Positions 1-7,406 of a stretch of 33,022 bases of DNA are shown piece after piece. A model generated the notes under the pieces. It saw only the letters and a list, made by a program, of their open reading frames with translations. It was not told where the DNA came from and did no database searches. This stretch comes from an uncultured bacterium (GTDB lineage: Bacteria > Cyanobacteriota > Vampirovibrionia > Gastranaerophilales > Gastranaerophilaceae): positions 1-33,022 of the forward strand of contig CACXGY010000037.1 of assembly GCA_902767275.1 (NCBI GenBank), given 5' to 3'. Every line of letters starts with the position of its first letter. Within the stretch, counting starts at the first letter, position 1. The position numbers and the translations under genes were made by a program.

Positions 1-312
1 TAGGGTAGACTTTAGTCTACCGATACTTATTTATCGGCAACCCTTCCCTAACCCTTCCCTTGCTAAGGGCAGGGAATTCTGTCCTTGACAAGGGAAGGAC
101 AGAGGATGGGTTACTGATTTTGTAAATATGTGCTAAACATCGCACTCGACTGATACTTCATGTCTTTGAAATCGGCAACCCCTCCGGCTTTGTAATCACA
201 AAACCGCAACAAAGCCGACTCCCCTTGTTAAAGGGAGTTATTATAAAACATGACTTCAATAATCGGCAACCCTTCCCTAACCCTTCCCTTGCTAAGGGCA
301 GGGAATTCTGTC
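1..312. repeat. A-B-A palindromic intergenic repeat cluster
   Basis: Non-coding, hairpin-rich DNA. Unit A (33-83) recurs as an identical 51-base copy at 262-312; unit B lies between at 171-243. A third A copy (28907-28946, one mismatch over 40 bases) and a second B copy (28992-29060) lie near mscL. Both units open with ATCGGCAACCC or a close variant. Visible stems include 4-11/14-21 (8 bp, 2-base loop), 20-25/32-37 (6 bp) and 53-62/89-98 (10 bp). B contains arms CGGCTTTGT and ACAAAGCCG and a second stem ACTCCC/GGGAGT. There is no regular spacer pattern, so this is not a CRISPR; it is a modular REP/MITE-like family of unknown mobiliser. Confidence 0.85.
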
Positions 313-424
313 TGAACTGTACCCCAAAAAGTGGACAAAAATCTCGCTTGATATGATTTAATAAAAAAGAAAGGGTACAGAAATGAGATTTACAAAAAAA
401 CAATTAAAAAAATTGAGTTTTTAA
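313..424 (+). mobile_element. IS3-type left-end remnant in a repeat unit
   Basis: The sequence changes exactly after base 312 of the second A repeat, where the first copy continues differently. From 313 it reads TGAACTGTACCCCAAAAAG, which resembles terminal inverted repeats of IS3-family (IS150-like) elements. A reading frame at 383-424 (ATG AGA TTT ACA ... TAA) codes for MRFTKKQLKKLSF and stops after 13 codons, resembling the beginning of an IS3 OrfA helix-turn-helix protein. No OrfB, DDE domain or right end follows; the next gene ends at 433. It is read as a dead insertion remnant cut down by deletion or frameshift. Family assignment rests on the terminus only. Confidence 0.6.
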
Positions 425-432
425 ATGTCCTT

Positions 433-867
433 TTATGTCAAATAATCCAGAATTGCTCCGCCGATTTCTTCATTTGGATCAAATAATTGAGGTTCTTTAG
501 GCGGATTTATAGAGTTTTGAATAAGCATTTTTACTAATGGTCCGAATGCATCCGGAACTTTTGTTTTTCTATATATTCCTGCCAAAAATGTTTGGATGTT
601 AGGAGATTTTGTATCATTAAACCTGGAAAGTGCAGGATAAAGTTTGTCTACATTTTTAACTCCGTTTTCTGTTAATCTGTCGGCTATATAGATTGCTTCA
701 CATATTTCACCTTCATTATTAGAAGTTTTTAAGGTGTCATATAATAGCGGTAAAGTTTCTTCTTTTTTACTTATGTAATACAACACCTTTATTCCGTCAA
801 ATTCGCAGTGATTATCTTGCTTTGACGGCATTTTTATGTAATTTGATTGTATTGGTGTTATTGTCAT
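433..867 (-). CDS. hypothetical protein, helical-repeat-like
   Basis: 144 residues, not recognised. After a short N-terminus (MTITPIQSN, like other lineage-type proteins here) the sequence is mostly predicted helix with a leucine/alanine pattern that could form HEAT-like or Armadillo-like hairpins (about residues 25-120). There is no signal peptide or membrane segment. It is last in a minus-strand run with the genes at 880-2388 and 2378-3160, 12 bases after the stop of its neighbour, so probably cotranscribed. Only a weak purine stretch (AGAAAG) precedes the ATG. Its 3' end lies 9 bases from the IS remnant, so the native C-terminus may have been altered. Confidence 0.65.
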   Translation of the reverse strand: MTITPIQSNYIKMPSKQDNHCEFDGIKVLYYISKKEETLPLLYDTLKTSNNEGEICEAIYIADRLTENGVKNVDKLYPALSRFNDTKSPNIQTFLAGIYRKTKVPDAFGPLVKMLIQNSINPPKEPQLFDPNEEIGGAILDYLT

Positions 868-879
868 TATTTAATCTTT

Positions 880-2388
880 CTAACTGTATACATAAGGTGC
901 ACCGTTTTTAATTTCGTTGAGAATGTTATCTGCAACTATTTTAAGTTCTTCTTTTGGTTTACCGTTTTTCTTTTGTCTGTAAAATTCGTCGCATAACGGT
1001 AATATAGAAGCATCTTTTTTTGATTTAAAGTTTCTTAATTCTGTTGCGACAAGTCGTTTTTGCAGATTTAATTCGGTATCTGCATTATATTTTTTTACTT
1101 GAACATCTTTTATTGCATTGGCAGTCAGTTGCCCGAGATATGCAGTTGCGGTTGCTCCTGTTATTCCAAAAAATAGATTTTTAAACTGTTGATTTTTTGA
1201 ATCAATTAACCAGTTATAGAAAAATGCTTTGTAGTCTGAAACGTGCGAATAGAAAGTGTTTCTGTCTTTTCCCGAACCACCTAGTGCACTATTTGCATTT
1301 TCTGTGGATTTGTTTATATTGAATAGGCTGTCTTTTATAAACTGTTGTTTTTCTTCCTGATTATTCCATTTCATTTTTTCAGCGGTAGATGTGACAAAAT
1401 CTGTATCTGCTGAAATGTCGACAAACAAATTTCCAATTTTTTCTCTGTCAATTTTATTTGCCATATCATAACTTTCTTTTCCCATTGTTTCAGGGTTATG
1501 ATTGTTTGTCTTTTCTGCGATTTCAGTGATAACATCTTTTACTTTTTCAACTCCCCTTTTCATCGCTTCATTTCCGCTTCTGAGGTTTTTCATAGACAGG
1601 TATCCCAACCCTACAATTGCTCCGGTAGAAACAGCCCCAAGTACCATATATCCGAGATTTTTAAGAATATTTCCGGATTTTTTATTATTTGGGGTTCGTT
1701 CTCTTTTTTTGAAACTGATACTACTGCTGAAATTTTCTTTCGAGTTGTTATTTTCTTCATCAGATAAAGCACCGTTAAACTCTTTTGCTTTTTGTGCAAG
1801 CATACTTCTGATTATTTGCATTTTCCCTGAAAAAGATTGGGTTTCAACGGCGATTAAGTTTTCTTGTAAATCTTTGTGAATATCTGCTTCTTTCTTTTTA
1901 ACCCAAACATCCCTAAATCCTTCGCAGAAGGTTTTGCCCATAAATGCCATCGAACTGAATACGGCAAGTCCTGCCGCTGCCATTGCAGTCTTTTTCGTAG
2001 GATTAGCGACCATTCTGTATATAGCCTGATCTATTTCTTTATTAACGCAGACATTTCTGGTCATAGAGGGTAGTTTTTTAGGAAGTTCGACATCGACTGC
2101 ATCTTTTGCTGATTTTGCAAAAAGATGAGTTAGTCCTGCGAGTGCAGCCATAAACCCTACAGTTGCTCCTGCAATAGGCAGAAGTCCTTTTTCTTTTTTT
2201 GTATTCTTTTCGTATAATTTGTCAGGTAATTCAACCGTATCGGCTATCATAAGCGAGTTGTATGATTCGCTTAACGGAATATTTGAATTAACAAGTACTC
2301 CTTCTTTCACAGACTGAGCAATTTTTTGTTGTGTCTGTGTAAGGTTTCTGCGTATTCTTTGACTTTCTAAATCCTGATTAATATTCAT
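880..2388 (-). CDS. multi-pass membrane protein of unknown function
   Basis: 502 residues, not recognised. Four hydrophobic, Gly/Ala-rich segments are visible at about 69-91, 134-156, 247-266 and 408-428, separated by long charged loops; the 157-240 loop has a Ser/Asn/Lys-rich stretch (about 208-240). There is no N-terminal signal peptide; the first 65 residues are polar and rich in Gln/Asn/Thr. The ATG is preceded by AGAGGA about 12 bases upstream and overlaps the end of the upstream gene by 11 bases, which suggests translational coupling and a partnership with that product. Small-residue-rich helices fit oligomerising membrane segments, but no transporter or channel family is evident. Confidence 0.75.
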   Translation of the reverse strand: MNINQDLESQRIRRNLTQTQQKIAQSVKEGVLVNSNIPLSESYNSLMIADTVELPDKLYEKNTKKEKGLLPIAGATVGFMAALAGLTHLFAKSAKDAVDVELPKKLPSMTRNVCVNKEIDQAIYRMVANPTKKTAMAAAGLAVFSSMAFMGKTFCEGFRDVWVKKKEADIHKDLQENLIAVETQSFSGKMQIIRSMLAQKAKEFNGALSDEENNNSKENFSSSISFKKRERTPNNKKSGNILKNLGYMVLGAVSTGAIVGLGYLSMKNLRSGNEAMKRGVEKVKDVITEIAEKTNNHNPETMGKESYDMANKIDREKIGNLFVDISADTDFVTSTAEKMKWNNQEEKQQFIKDSLFNINKSTENANSALGGSGKDRNTFYSHVSDYKAFFYNWLIDSKNQQFKNLFFGITGATATAYLGQLTANAIKDVQVKKYNADTELNLQKRLVATELRNFKSKKDASILPLCDEFYRQKKNGKPKEELKIVADNILNEIKNGAPYVYS

Positions 2389-3160
2389 TTTCTATAGTTT
2401 CCTCTGTTGGTTCTTTTGATATTTTTTCTAATAAATTTTTAAGTTTATCTAATTGTTTTTCAAATGCTACCATTACTTCATTTTCATCTGATTCATTATC
2501 CGCTTCAAATAGTGTGAAGATTGAAAATAGTTTTTTCTTAATCCGTTTAGTGAAATCAGATACTTTTTTGTTAACAGCGGCTTTCAGTTCTCCGTATACT
2601 GCAGCGAGTTTATCAGAGATATCTGCCAATCTCCCCGATATACTAGCGAGAGTGTTAAGTACGGCTGACGGCATATTTTTAAGTGTGTTCACTACGGGAA
2701 GGACTAATCTTTGTGCAACAAAAGCAATCGGTTTTGTCAACACATTTTGACTCATTGCTTGAATAAATTGAGTCAATTTTTCTGCGGATTTTGCCATATT
2801 TGCTTCAAATTTAGCCATATTAATAAGGTGCTGTTGATAGTCTGCTTCTTTTGCCATTCTGGCATTTTTAAGTGATTTGAGAAATGCACCGATAGCAGCA
2901 CACTCGTTCCAACTCATTTCTCCGGGTTTAGCGGAGAAGTCGGCAGTTTTAGGCTGTGTACTCATTCCTCCGGAACAAATGGGACAAGCCCCCGGCGGCA
3001 GACCGTGCGGACATAACCCTGCACGGGTAGAGTTGACTGAAGATACTCCTACACTCACTATTATCCTTTCTGTGATAGTTTGGGCAATGTTTTGTTCCGA
3101 AACATTGCTAATTTTAGGTATTCCGACTTTTACGGCTGCGGCACAGTTGAAGATATTCAC
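2378..3160 (-). CDS. hypothetical protein with CPHG-CPIC knuckle
   Basis: 260 residues starting at GTG (reverse complement of CAC at 3158-3160), with AGGG about 9 bases upstream. Residues 49-64 contain CPHGLPPGACPIC: C50, H52, C59 and C62 could bind one zinc ion (C-x-H-x6-C-x2-C), unusual spacing for a classical zinc ribbon. The rest is alpha-helical: an amphipathic region (about 95-150), a more hydrophobic stretch (145-180) and a charged, coiled-coil-like C-terminus ending in an acidic Glu-rich tail. It overlaps the next gene by 11 bases. A putative promoter lies at 3178-3205. The family is not recognised; metal binding is inferred. Confidence 0.72.
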   Translation of the reverse strand: MNIFNCAAAVKVGIPKISNVSEQNIAQTITERIIVSVGVSSVNSTRAGLCPHGLPPGACPICSGGMSTQPKTADFSAKPGEMSWNECAAIGAFLKSLKNARMAKEADYQQHLINMAKFEANMAKSAEKLTQFIQAMSQNVLTKPIAFVAQRLVLPVVNTLKNMPSAVLNTLASISGRLADISDKLAAVYGELKAAVNKKVSDFTKRIKKKLFSIFTLFEADNESDENEVMVAFEKQLDKLKNLLEKISKEPTEETIENEY

Positions 3161-3177
3161 TTCATTTCCCTGCTTTT

Positions 3178-3205
3178 ATTCTAGATAATCAATTTGTATA
3201 ATCAA
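3178..3205 (-). promoter_or_regulatory. putative promoter for 3160-433 run
   Basis: On the minus strand TTGATT (3200-3205) and TAGAAT (3178-3183) are separated by 16 bases, a plausible sigma-70-type promoter 18 bases upstream of the GTG at 3160. The TGTAAC repeat cluster lies just upstream of its -35 element. Confidence 0.4.
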
Positions 3206-3210
3206 TAAAA

Positions 3211-3266
3211 TGTAACGATAGTGTAACGATTAGGAGTGTAAAATTTTCGATTGTAACGAATGTAAC
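3211..3266 (+). promoter_or_regulatory. TGTAAC direct-repeat cluster (operator-like)
   Basis: TGTAAC occurs at 3211, 3222, 3252 and 3261, with the near match TGTAAA at 3237; three of the copies continue as TGTAACGA. Spacings are 11, 15, 15 and 9 bases, all in one orientation. The cluster sits in the only intergenic region shared by two divergent genes, so it may be a regulator-binding array or an AT-rich upstream element. Regulator unknown. Confidence 0.4.
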
Positions 3267-3341
3267 AATTTCTCGACATGCTGAAACTGCATGGGTTTTG
3301 AACAACTTTATATACATGACGTATTAGAGAGTTTTATTACC

Positions 3342-5807
3342 ATGGTAGATTTTTCAAACAGAGATTTAAATTTAAATAATTCTACGTCCGTTCAACCAAC
3401 CAACCAACCAACAACGGAACAGCAGGAGGTCGTAAAAAAAGACCTTCCAAAGGCTATTTTTGCCAATATGACTAAATTTGAGGCAAAAGAAGCAGGTTTA
3501 CTCGATACGTTTATTGCGGCTAATAGTGATGGAGATGATGTGTTGACTCAAGAAGAAGTTGAGTCTTATAATGCGAAAAATCCATCGGCAGAAACTGCTG
3601 AATATACCCCTGTTCGTGTTAAAAATAGTATAGATTATTTGGTACCGTATTTGGAAATAGAAGATTTAGATATTGCAACAGAAGAAGTACGAGAGCATTT
3701 TAAACAAGCCGATACAGATAATGACGGTAAAATTTCTGAAGAAGAATTCGTTATTTTCCATATAAAAAATCAATTATGGAAAACTCGTGTTAAAGATGAC
3801 CAACTTGGTCTTAATAATGTACAATTACAAGGTGGTTACTATACTGTTCAAAAGGGTGATACTATCGAAGATATTGCAAAAGTATTTGGGGTATCTCCTC
3901 TTGATATTTATAATTTAAATAAAGATGATATAAGTGATTTTACAAATTTGGCAGCCGGACAAAAAATAAAATTGTCAGGTTTGAAACATGAAAATGATGA
4001 AGAACAGATAAAAATAGATACAAAAATTTTTAGAATAATTACATCAAAAGATGAGAAAAATACAAAAGAAAAAATAGCAAATTTTGTAAAAACACAAAAG
4101 CCTATAGGAAATTTAAAAATCTTTGTTGGAATGACATACGAACAGGCAGAAAAAATAGGTGGAGAAACTCTTGCTCAATATAATGCTATAACTAGCAATA
4201 CAAAAATAACAATAACTGAAAAGATGTTTGCTCAATATAAAAAGAATATGTATAAAATAACATCTGAGCAGATGCTTGATTTCGCAAAAGATGTTATTGG
4301 TAATGAATTTGATGTTGAGGACATTAAATTCATGGTTGATACATTTGTGCCGACTCTCATTGACAATACAAACATGTCTAAATCAGAGACGGCTAAACAA
4401 ACAAAACAAAATATAGACAATTTGGTTGCTAAAGCAACAGGTTCTGCAAAAGAGAATTGGCAAACAAATAGTTCTGAAATAAGCCATCAGTTTTATTCTG
4501 ATATACAATCATTGTTTGCAGAAGATTTAAAGAGTGAAAACGGTACTTATGCAACTCATAAAAAGAGATTAAAAGACGGTAAATATACTACTTTTGAAAA
4601 AACACAATTAGGTCTTAACGGAGAATTAACCGATGAACAAGTTGAACTCTATGCTAAAAAAGCGGCAAAAGGGGAGTATATTGTTGCAGTTATTCAATCG
4701 TTAAGAGAAGCAATTAATAATCATGATGATGATCAGATTATGGTTTTGATTGCAAACACAAGCAGTCAATTCTTTGAAGATCCTGACGTTCAAGCAATAG
4801 TTGAAACATACGGTTTAAAAAGCATTGTAGATGAAGCAAAACGTATGTTTGCAGCAAATTCAATAGCAAGAAATAATGACAGAAGTCTTGGCGAAATGAA
4901 TACGTTTGTTGCTAGTGTGTATACTGCAACATTGGCTGAAAATGCTGATGCTGAATCATTCCAAATTTTCGCCGAAAATCATGCAAATGATATTGATTTA
5001 ATTCAAGAAGTTACTCAAGTTGTAATAGATAAACTCCCTGAAGGAGAAAAGAAAACCGCATTGCAAACAGCAATAAATAATGCAATAGAAACTGTTCAAC
5101 AAAATGGCGGTGCAACTTCTTCCGGCCGATCTGTTACTAAAGCAGGTAACGCAACTCAATCAGGTAATGCGGTTACCGGAAACCATACGGCTGTGGGCAA
5201 TAATGCCGGAAGATATTCTGCGGCAGACATTGCTCAGTTTGTTACCAATCCGCAACAATTAGTCGAAGCAAAAAAAGTTGCTGATTTAAGATATCAGTCT
5301 GAAACATTCTATAAAACGCCATCAAGTGTAGTGAAACAACCAACCAAGTCTGAGATTCAAAAACAACAATTTATTGCACTTCAACAAGAAATGCATGCAA
5401 GAAGGGTTAAGATGAGAGCATCTCTACAAAGCAAATCTCTTTCTGAAGTGATTGGAGTGATGTTTGATCATTATAATCAAATGCCTGCAGATATTAAGTT
5501 AAAGTTCGTTGCTCACATTCAAGCACTCGATCCTGATACTCAATGTGAAACCTATATTAAAGGTTCTGATGATCTTAAAAAATTCATGAGAAAAAATAAT
5601 GCAATGAACAATGAAAAAATGATAAATTATTTCAAAAAACATCCTGCTGAATTAGCAAGAGCAAATAAATCCGTTCAAGTTGAATATATGAAAGCACAAG
5701 CAGAACAAATAAAACATGAAACCGGTGCAACTTTAACAAGTACTTTAAGCAGTCAAGATCCTAAAAAGGTATCTCACTGGCATGAATATCCGTTCTGGAA
5801 TAAATAG
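3342..5807 (+). CDS. EF-hand and LysM domain protein
   Basis: 821 residues from the ATG at 3342. An in-frame ATG at 3291 would add 17 residues but has no ribosome-binding site, whereas 3342 follows GAGAG by about 11 bases. Two EF-hand loops are visible: one near residue 59 (NSDGDDVLTQEE) and a canonical one near 124 (DTDNDGKISEEE), so calcium binding is likely. A LysM domain follows at about 166-212 (TVQKGDTIEDIAKVFGV), implying peptidoglycan or chitin-type glycan binding. The remaining 600 residues are helical, with a Gly/Asn/Thr linker around 600-625. No signal peptide or membrane segment is seen, which is odd for a LysM protein; export by a non-Sec route is possible. Confidence 0.8.
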   Translation: MVDFSNRDLNLNNSTSVQPTNQPTTEQQEVVKKDLPKAIFANMTKFEAKEAGLLDTFIAANSDGDDVLTQEEVESYNAKNPSAETAEYTPVRVKNSIDYLVPYLEIEDLDIATEEVREHFKQADTDNDGKISEEEFVIFHIKNQLWKTRVKDDQLGLNNVQLQGGYYTVQKGDTIEDIAKVFGVSPLDIYNLNKDDISDFTNLAAGQKIKLSGLKHENDEEQIKIDTKIFRIITSKDEKNTKEKIANFVKTQKPIGNLKIFVGMTYEQAEKIGGETLAQYNAITSNTKITITEKMFAQYKKNMYKITSEQMLDFAKDVIGNEFDVEDIKFMVDTFVPTLIDNTNMSKSETAKQTKQNIDNLVAKATGSAKENWQTNSSEISHQFYSDIQSLFAEDLKSENGTYATHKKRLKDGKYTTFEKTQLGLNGELTDEQVELYAKKAAKGEYIVAVIQSLREAINNHDDDQIMVLIANTSSQFFEDPDVQAIVETYGLKSIVDEAKRMFAANSIARNNDRSLGEMNTFVASVYTATLAENADAESFQIFAENHANDIDLIQEVTQVVIDKLPEGEKKTALQTAINNAIETVQQNGGATSSGRSVTKAGNATQSGNAVTGNHTAVGNNAGRYSAADIAQFVTNPQQLVEAKKVADLRYQSETFYKTPSSVVKQPTKSEIQKQQFIALQQEMHARRVKMRASLQSKSLSEVIGVMFDHYNQMPADIKLKFVAHIQALDPDTQCETYIKGSDDLKKFMRKNNAMNNEKMINYFKKHPAELARANKSVQVEYMKAQAEQIKHETGATLTSTLSSQDPKKVSHWHEYPFWNK

Positions 5808-5808
5808 T

Positions 5809-6405
5809 TTATTTTACCGCACTTTCGTTAAAGAACCCTGAATGATGGTACTCGAATCCTTTCAAGTTACCTTTTTTGCTATATATAGGGGTAAAAGCAA
5901 TTCCGAAGGCTTGACGTTCGCCATTTTTATAGACTGCTTTTGATTCTGCATAAGCAGGTGCATTATCCACATATCTTGATACAGCATCTTTTGTTTCAAA
6001 AGTTTGTGTAGTGCCGGCACGTTTCAGGCTAACATGTTTTGCTTTTCCAATCGGTTTACCATATTTTTTATTAACAATATTTACATGTTCTCCGGATACT
6101 ATGTTTATGAACCCTTGAATTTTGTCTTTTGTATTATCAATAACTGCTCTTATCTTAGGAATGTTATAATAATCTCTATCTCCGCCTGTATACTTTCCGT
6201 TAGCATCTTTTTGCCCAAATTTAAACGTATCTACTAAATCTTGATTTCTGACTTTTACTCTTTTAGAACCGTTAAGATGTGCTTCCATATAGTGTAAACA
6301 TTTTTTCATGTTTTCATCGGAAACTATGCGTTTACCGTCTGTTGTATAAAAATAGACATGGTAACCCGCTTTGAAAGTTGGACTGTTAACTGCTTTTGCA
6401 TCCAT
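5809..6405 (-). CDS. hypothetical protein with N-terminal TFKAG
   Basis: 198 residues, not recognised. The N-terminus MDAKAVNSPTFKAGYHVYF carries the short F-K-A-G signature also seen in modified form in three other proteins of this window. The body is a mixed alpha/beta, Lys- and Tyr-rich sequence without membrane segments or signal peptide; the beta-rich C-terminal third ends in FEYHHSGFFNE. A strong site AAGGAG lies 8 bases before the ATG and overlaps the stop region of the upstream gene, so the two are an operon. Its stop lies one base from the stop of the convergent EF-hand/LysM gene, with no terminator between. Confidence 0.65.
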   Translation of the reverse strand: MDAKAVNSPTFKAGYHVYFYTTDGKRIVSDENMKKCLHYMEAHLNGSKRVKVRNQDLVDTFKFGQKDANGKYTGGDRDYYNIPKIRAVIDNTKDKIQGFINIVSGEHVNIVNKKYGKPIGKAKHVSLKRAGTTQTFETKDAVSRYVDNAPAYAESKAVYKNGERQAFGIAFTPIYSKKGNLKGFEYHHSGFFNESAVK

Positions 6406-6417
6406 TTGAATTACTCC

Positions 6418-6936
6418 TTAAACAGCATCGTGACCTGTTTGCCATCTGTGGTCGATTTGTGCTTTTTTCTCGTTAACATTCAAATATGATTGGAATAAAT
6501 TTATTGCTAATGCACCTGCAGCCGCTAAACCAGCAAAGACTTTTCCTTTTTTAGAGAATGTTTTTTCTGATTTTTGAACTTTATTTGCTATAGCATCTAT
6601 TCCTAAAACACTTGCAGCAGCAACAACACCGTAGGCTGCTCCCTTTATTGTTCCTTTTGTATATTCAACAGAAGCAACCACACCTTTTTTGAAACTTGCG
6701 TATGCTCCTCTCATTTTTGCCCAGATTGATTTTTTAGGCTTCTTCTCAACAGCAGGTGTTTCTGCTTGTTCTTGAGGTTGTGCCTGAGGTGTGATTTGGA
6801 CTTCATCTGCTTGAGGTTCTGTATTTACAGTCGGTTTAGGACTTGGTTGTGTTTGATGAGGTACTCTTGTTCTAAAATCATCAAACCCTGTGTAGGTTGT
6901 ACCTGTGTTAGCATTTAATATTACTGTCATATTCAC
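6418..6936 (-). CDS. small membrane-associated hypothetical protein
   Basis: 172 residues. An N-terminal region (to about 75) rich in Pro, Gln, Thr and Glu looks disordered, then a basic KKPKKSIWAK stretch leads into a Lys-rich segment and two hydrophobic, Ala/Gly-rich helices (about 108-127 and 140-158). The product may be a hairpin membrane protein with a long soluble N-terminus. GAAGGTG precedes the ATG by about 9 bases. It is the first gene of a two-gene unit with 5809-6405 and is divergent from ssb. No family recognised. Confidence 0.65.
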   Translation of the reverse strand: MNMTVILNANTGTTYTGFDDFRTRVPHQTQPSPKPTVNTEPQADEVQITPQAQPQEQAETPAVEKKPKKSIWAKMRGAYASFKKGVVASVEYTKGTIKGAAYGVVAAASVLGIDAIANKVQKSEKTFSKKGKVFAGLAAAGALAINLFQSYLNVNEKKAQIDHRWQTGHDAV

Positions 6937-7021
6937 ACACCTTCATTTGATACTTTGCAATTACATTAAAACATTTCAAGGTTTAAATTTGCTTAATTAT
7001 TAACAAAATTTTACAATAATG

Positions 7022-7050
7022 TTAAGCGAAATTTAGGTCTATGATACAAT
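7022..7050 (+). promoter_or_regulatory. putative promoter of ssb operon
   Basis: TTAAGC (7022-7027) and TACAAT (7045-7050) are separated by 17 bases, 30 bases upstream of the ssb ATG. The -35 match is modest. Confidence 0.4.
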
Positions 7051-7079
7051 GTTTTTATCAATATAATTAAGGAGAAAAC

Positions 7080-7406
7080 ATGAATACAGTTGTTATCGTT
7101 GGCAGAGCAGGCCGTGATGCTGAAATAAAGTATTATGAATCAGGCAAAAATCGTGCTACTTTTTCGCTTGCCGTAAACAGATGGGATAGTAAAACTTCAT
7201 CAGAAGTGACTGATTGGTTTAATATTGAAGTTTGGGATAAACAGGCAGAATTTGCAAGCAATTATCTTAAAAAAGGCAGACTTGCCGCAATAGAAGGTCG
7301 AATCAGAACAAGCAATTGGACTGATCAGTCAGGCGAAAGCAGACAGTCTTATATAGTTACTGCTACCAATATTCGTTTGTTAGGTTCTAAGAAAGATGCT
7401 GAATAA
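7080..7406 (+). CDS. ssb: single-stranded DNA-binding protein
   Basis: 108 residues forming one OB-fold: MNTVVIVGRAGRDAEIKYY at the N-terminus, then FSLAVNR and WFNIEVWDKQAE, and GRLAAIEGRI, all characteristic SSB segments. It coats single-stranded DNA in replication and repair. The protein ends right after the OB-fold (GSKKDAE) and lacks the acidic DDDIPF-type tail that recruits partner proteins in most bacterial SSBs, so it may be a short cyanobacterial-type or accessory paralogue. AAGGAG precedes the ATG by about 6 bases. Its stop TAA overlaps the next ATG by one base (TAATG), coupling it to a sugar-acid kinase, an unexpected partner. Confidence 0.88.
   Translation: MNTVVIVGRAGRDAEIKYYESGKNRATFSLAVNRWDSKTSSEVTDWFNIEVWDKQAEFASNYLKKGRLAAIEGRIRTSNWTDQSGESRQSYIVTATNIRLLGSKKDAE

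Noticed and set aside
1-312. CRISPR array
   Set aside because: Repeats differ in type (A, B), spacing is irregular and no cas gene is present.
158-403. 81-residue minus-strand frame at the left end
   Set aside because: It runs through the A/B repeats and the IS end, has no ribosome-binding site and no recognisable composition; it is a by-product of the repeats.
1498-2073. Plus-strand frames opposite the 502-residue membrane protein
   Set aside because: They are antisense to a longer gene with a good start and coupling; Phe-rich content is what an antisense of Lys-rich coding yields.
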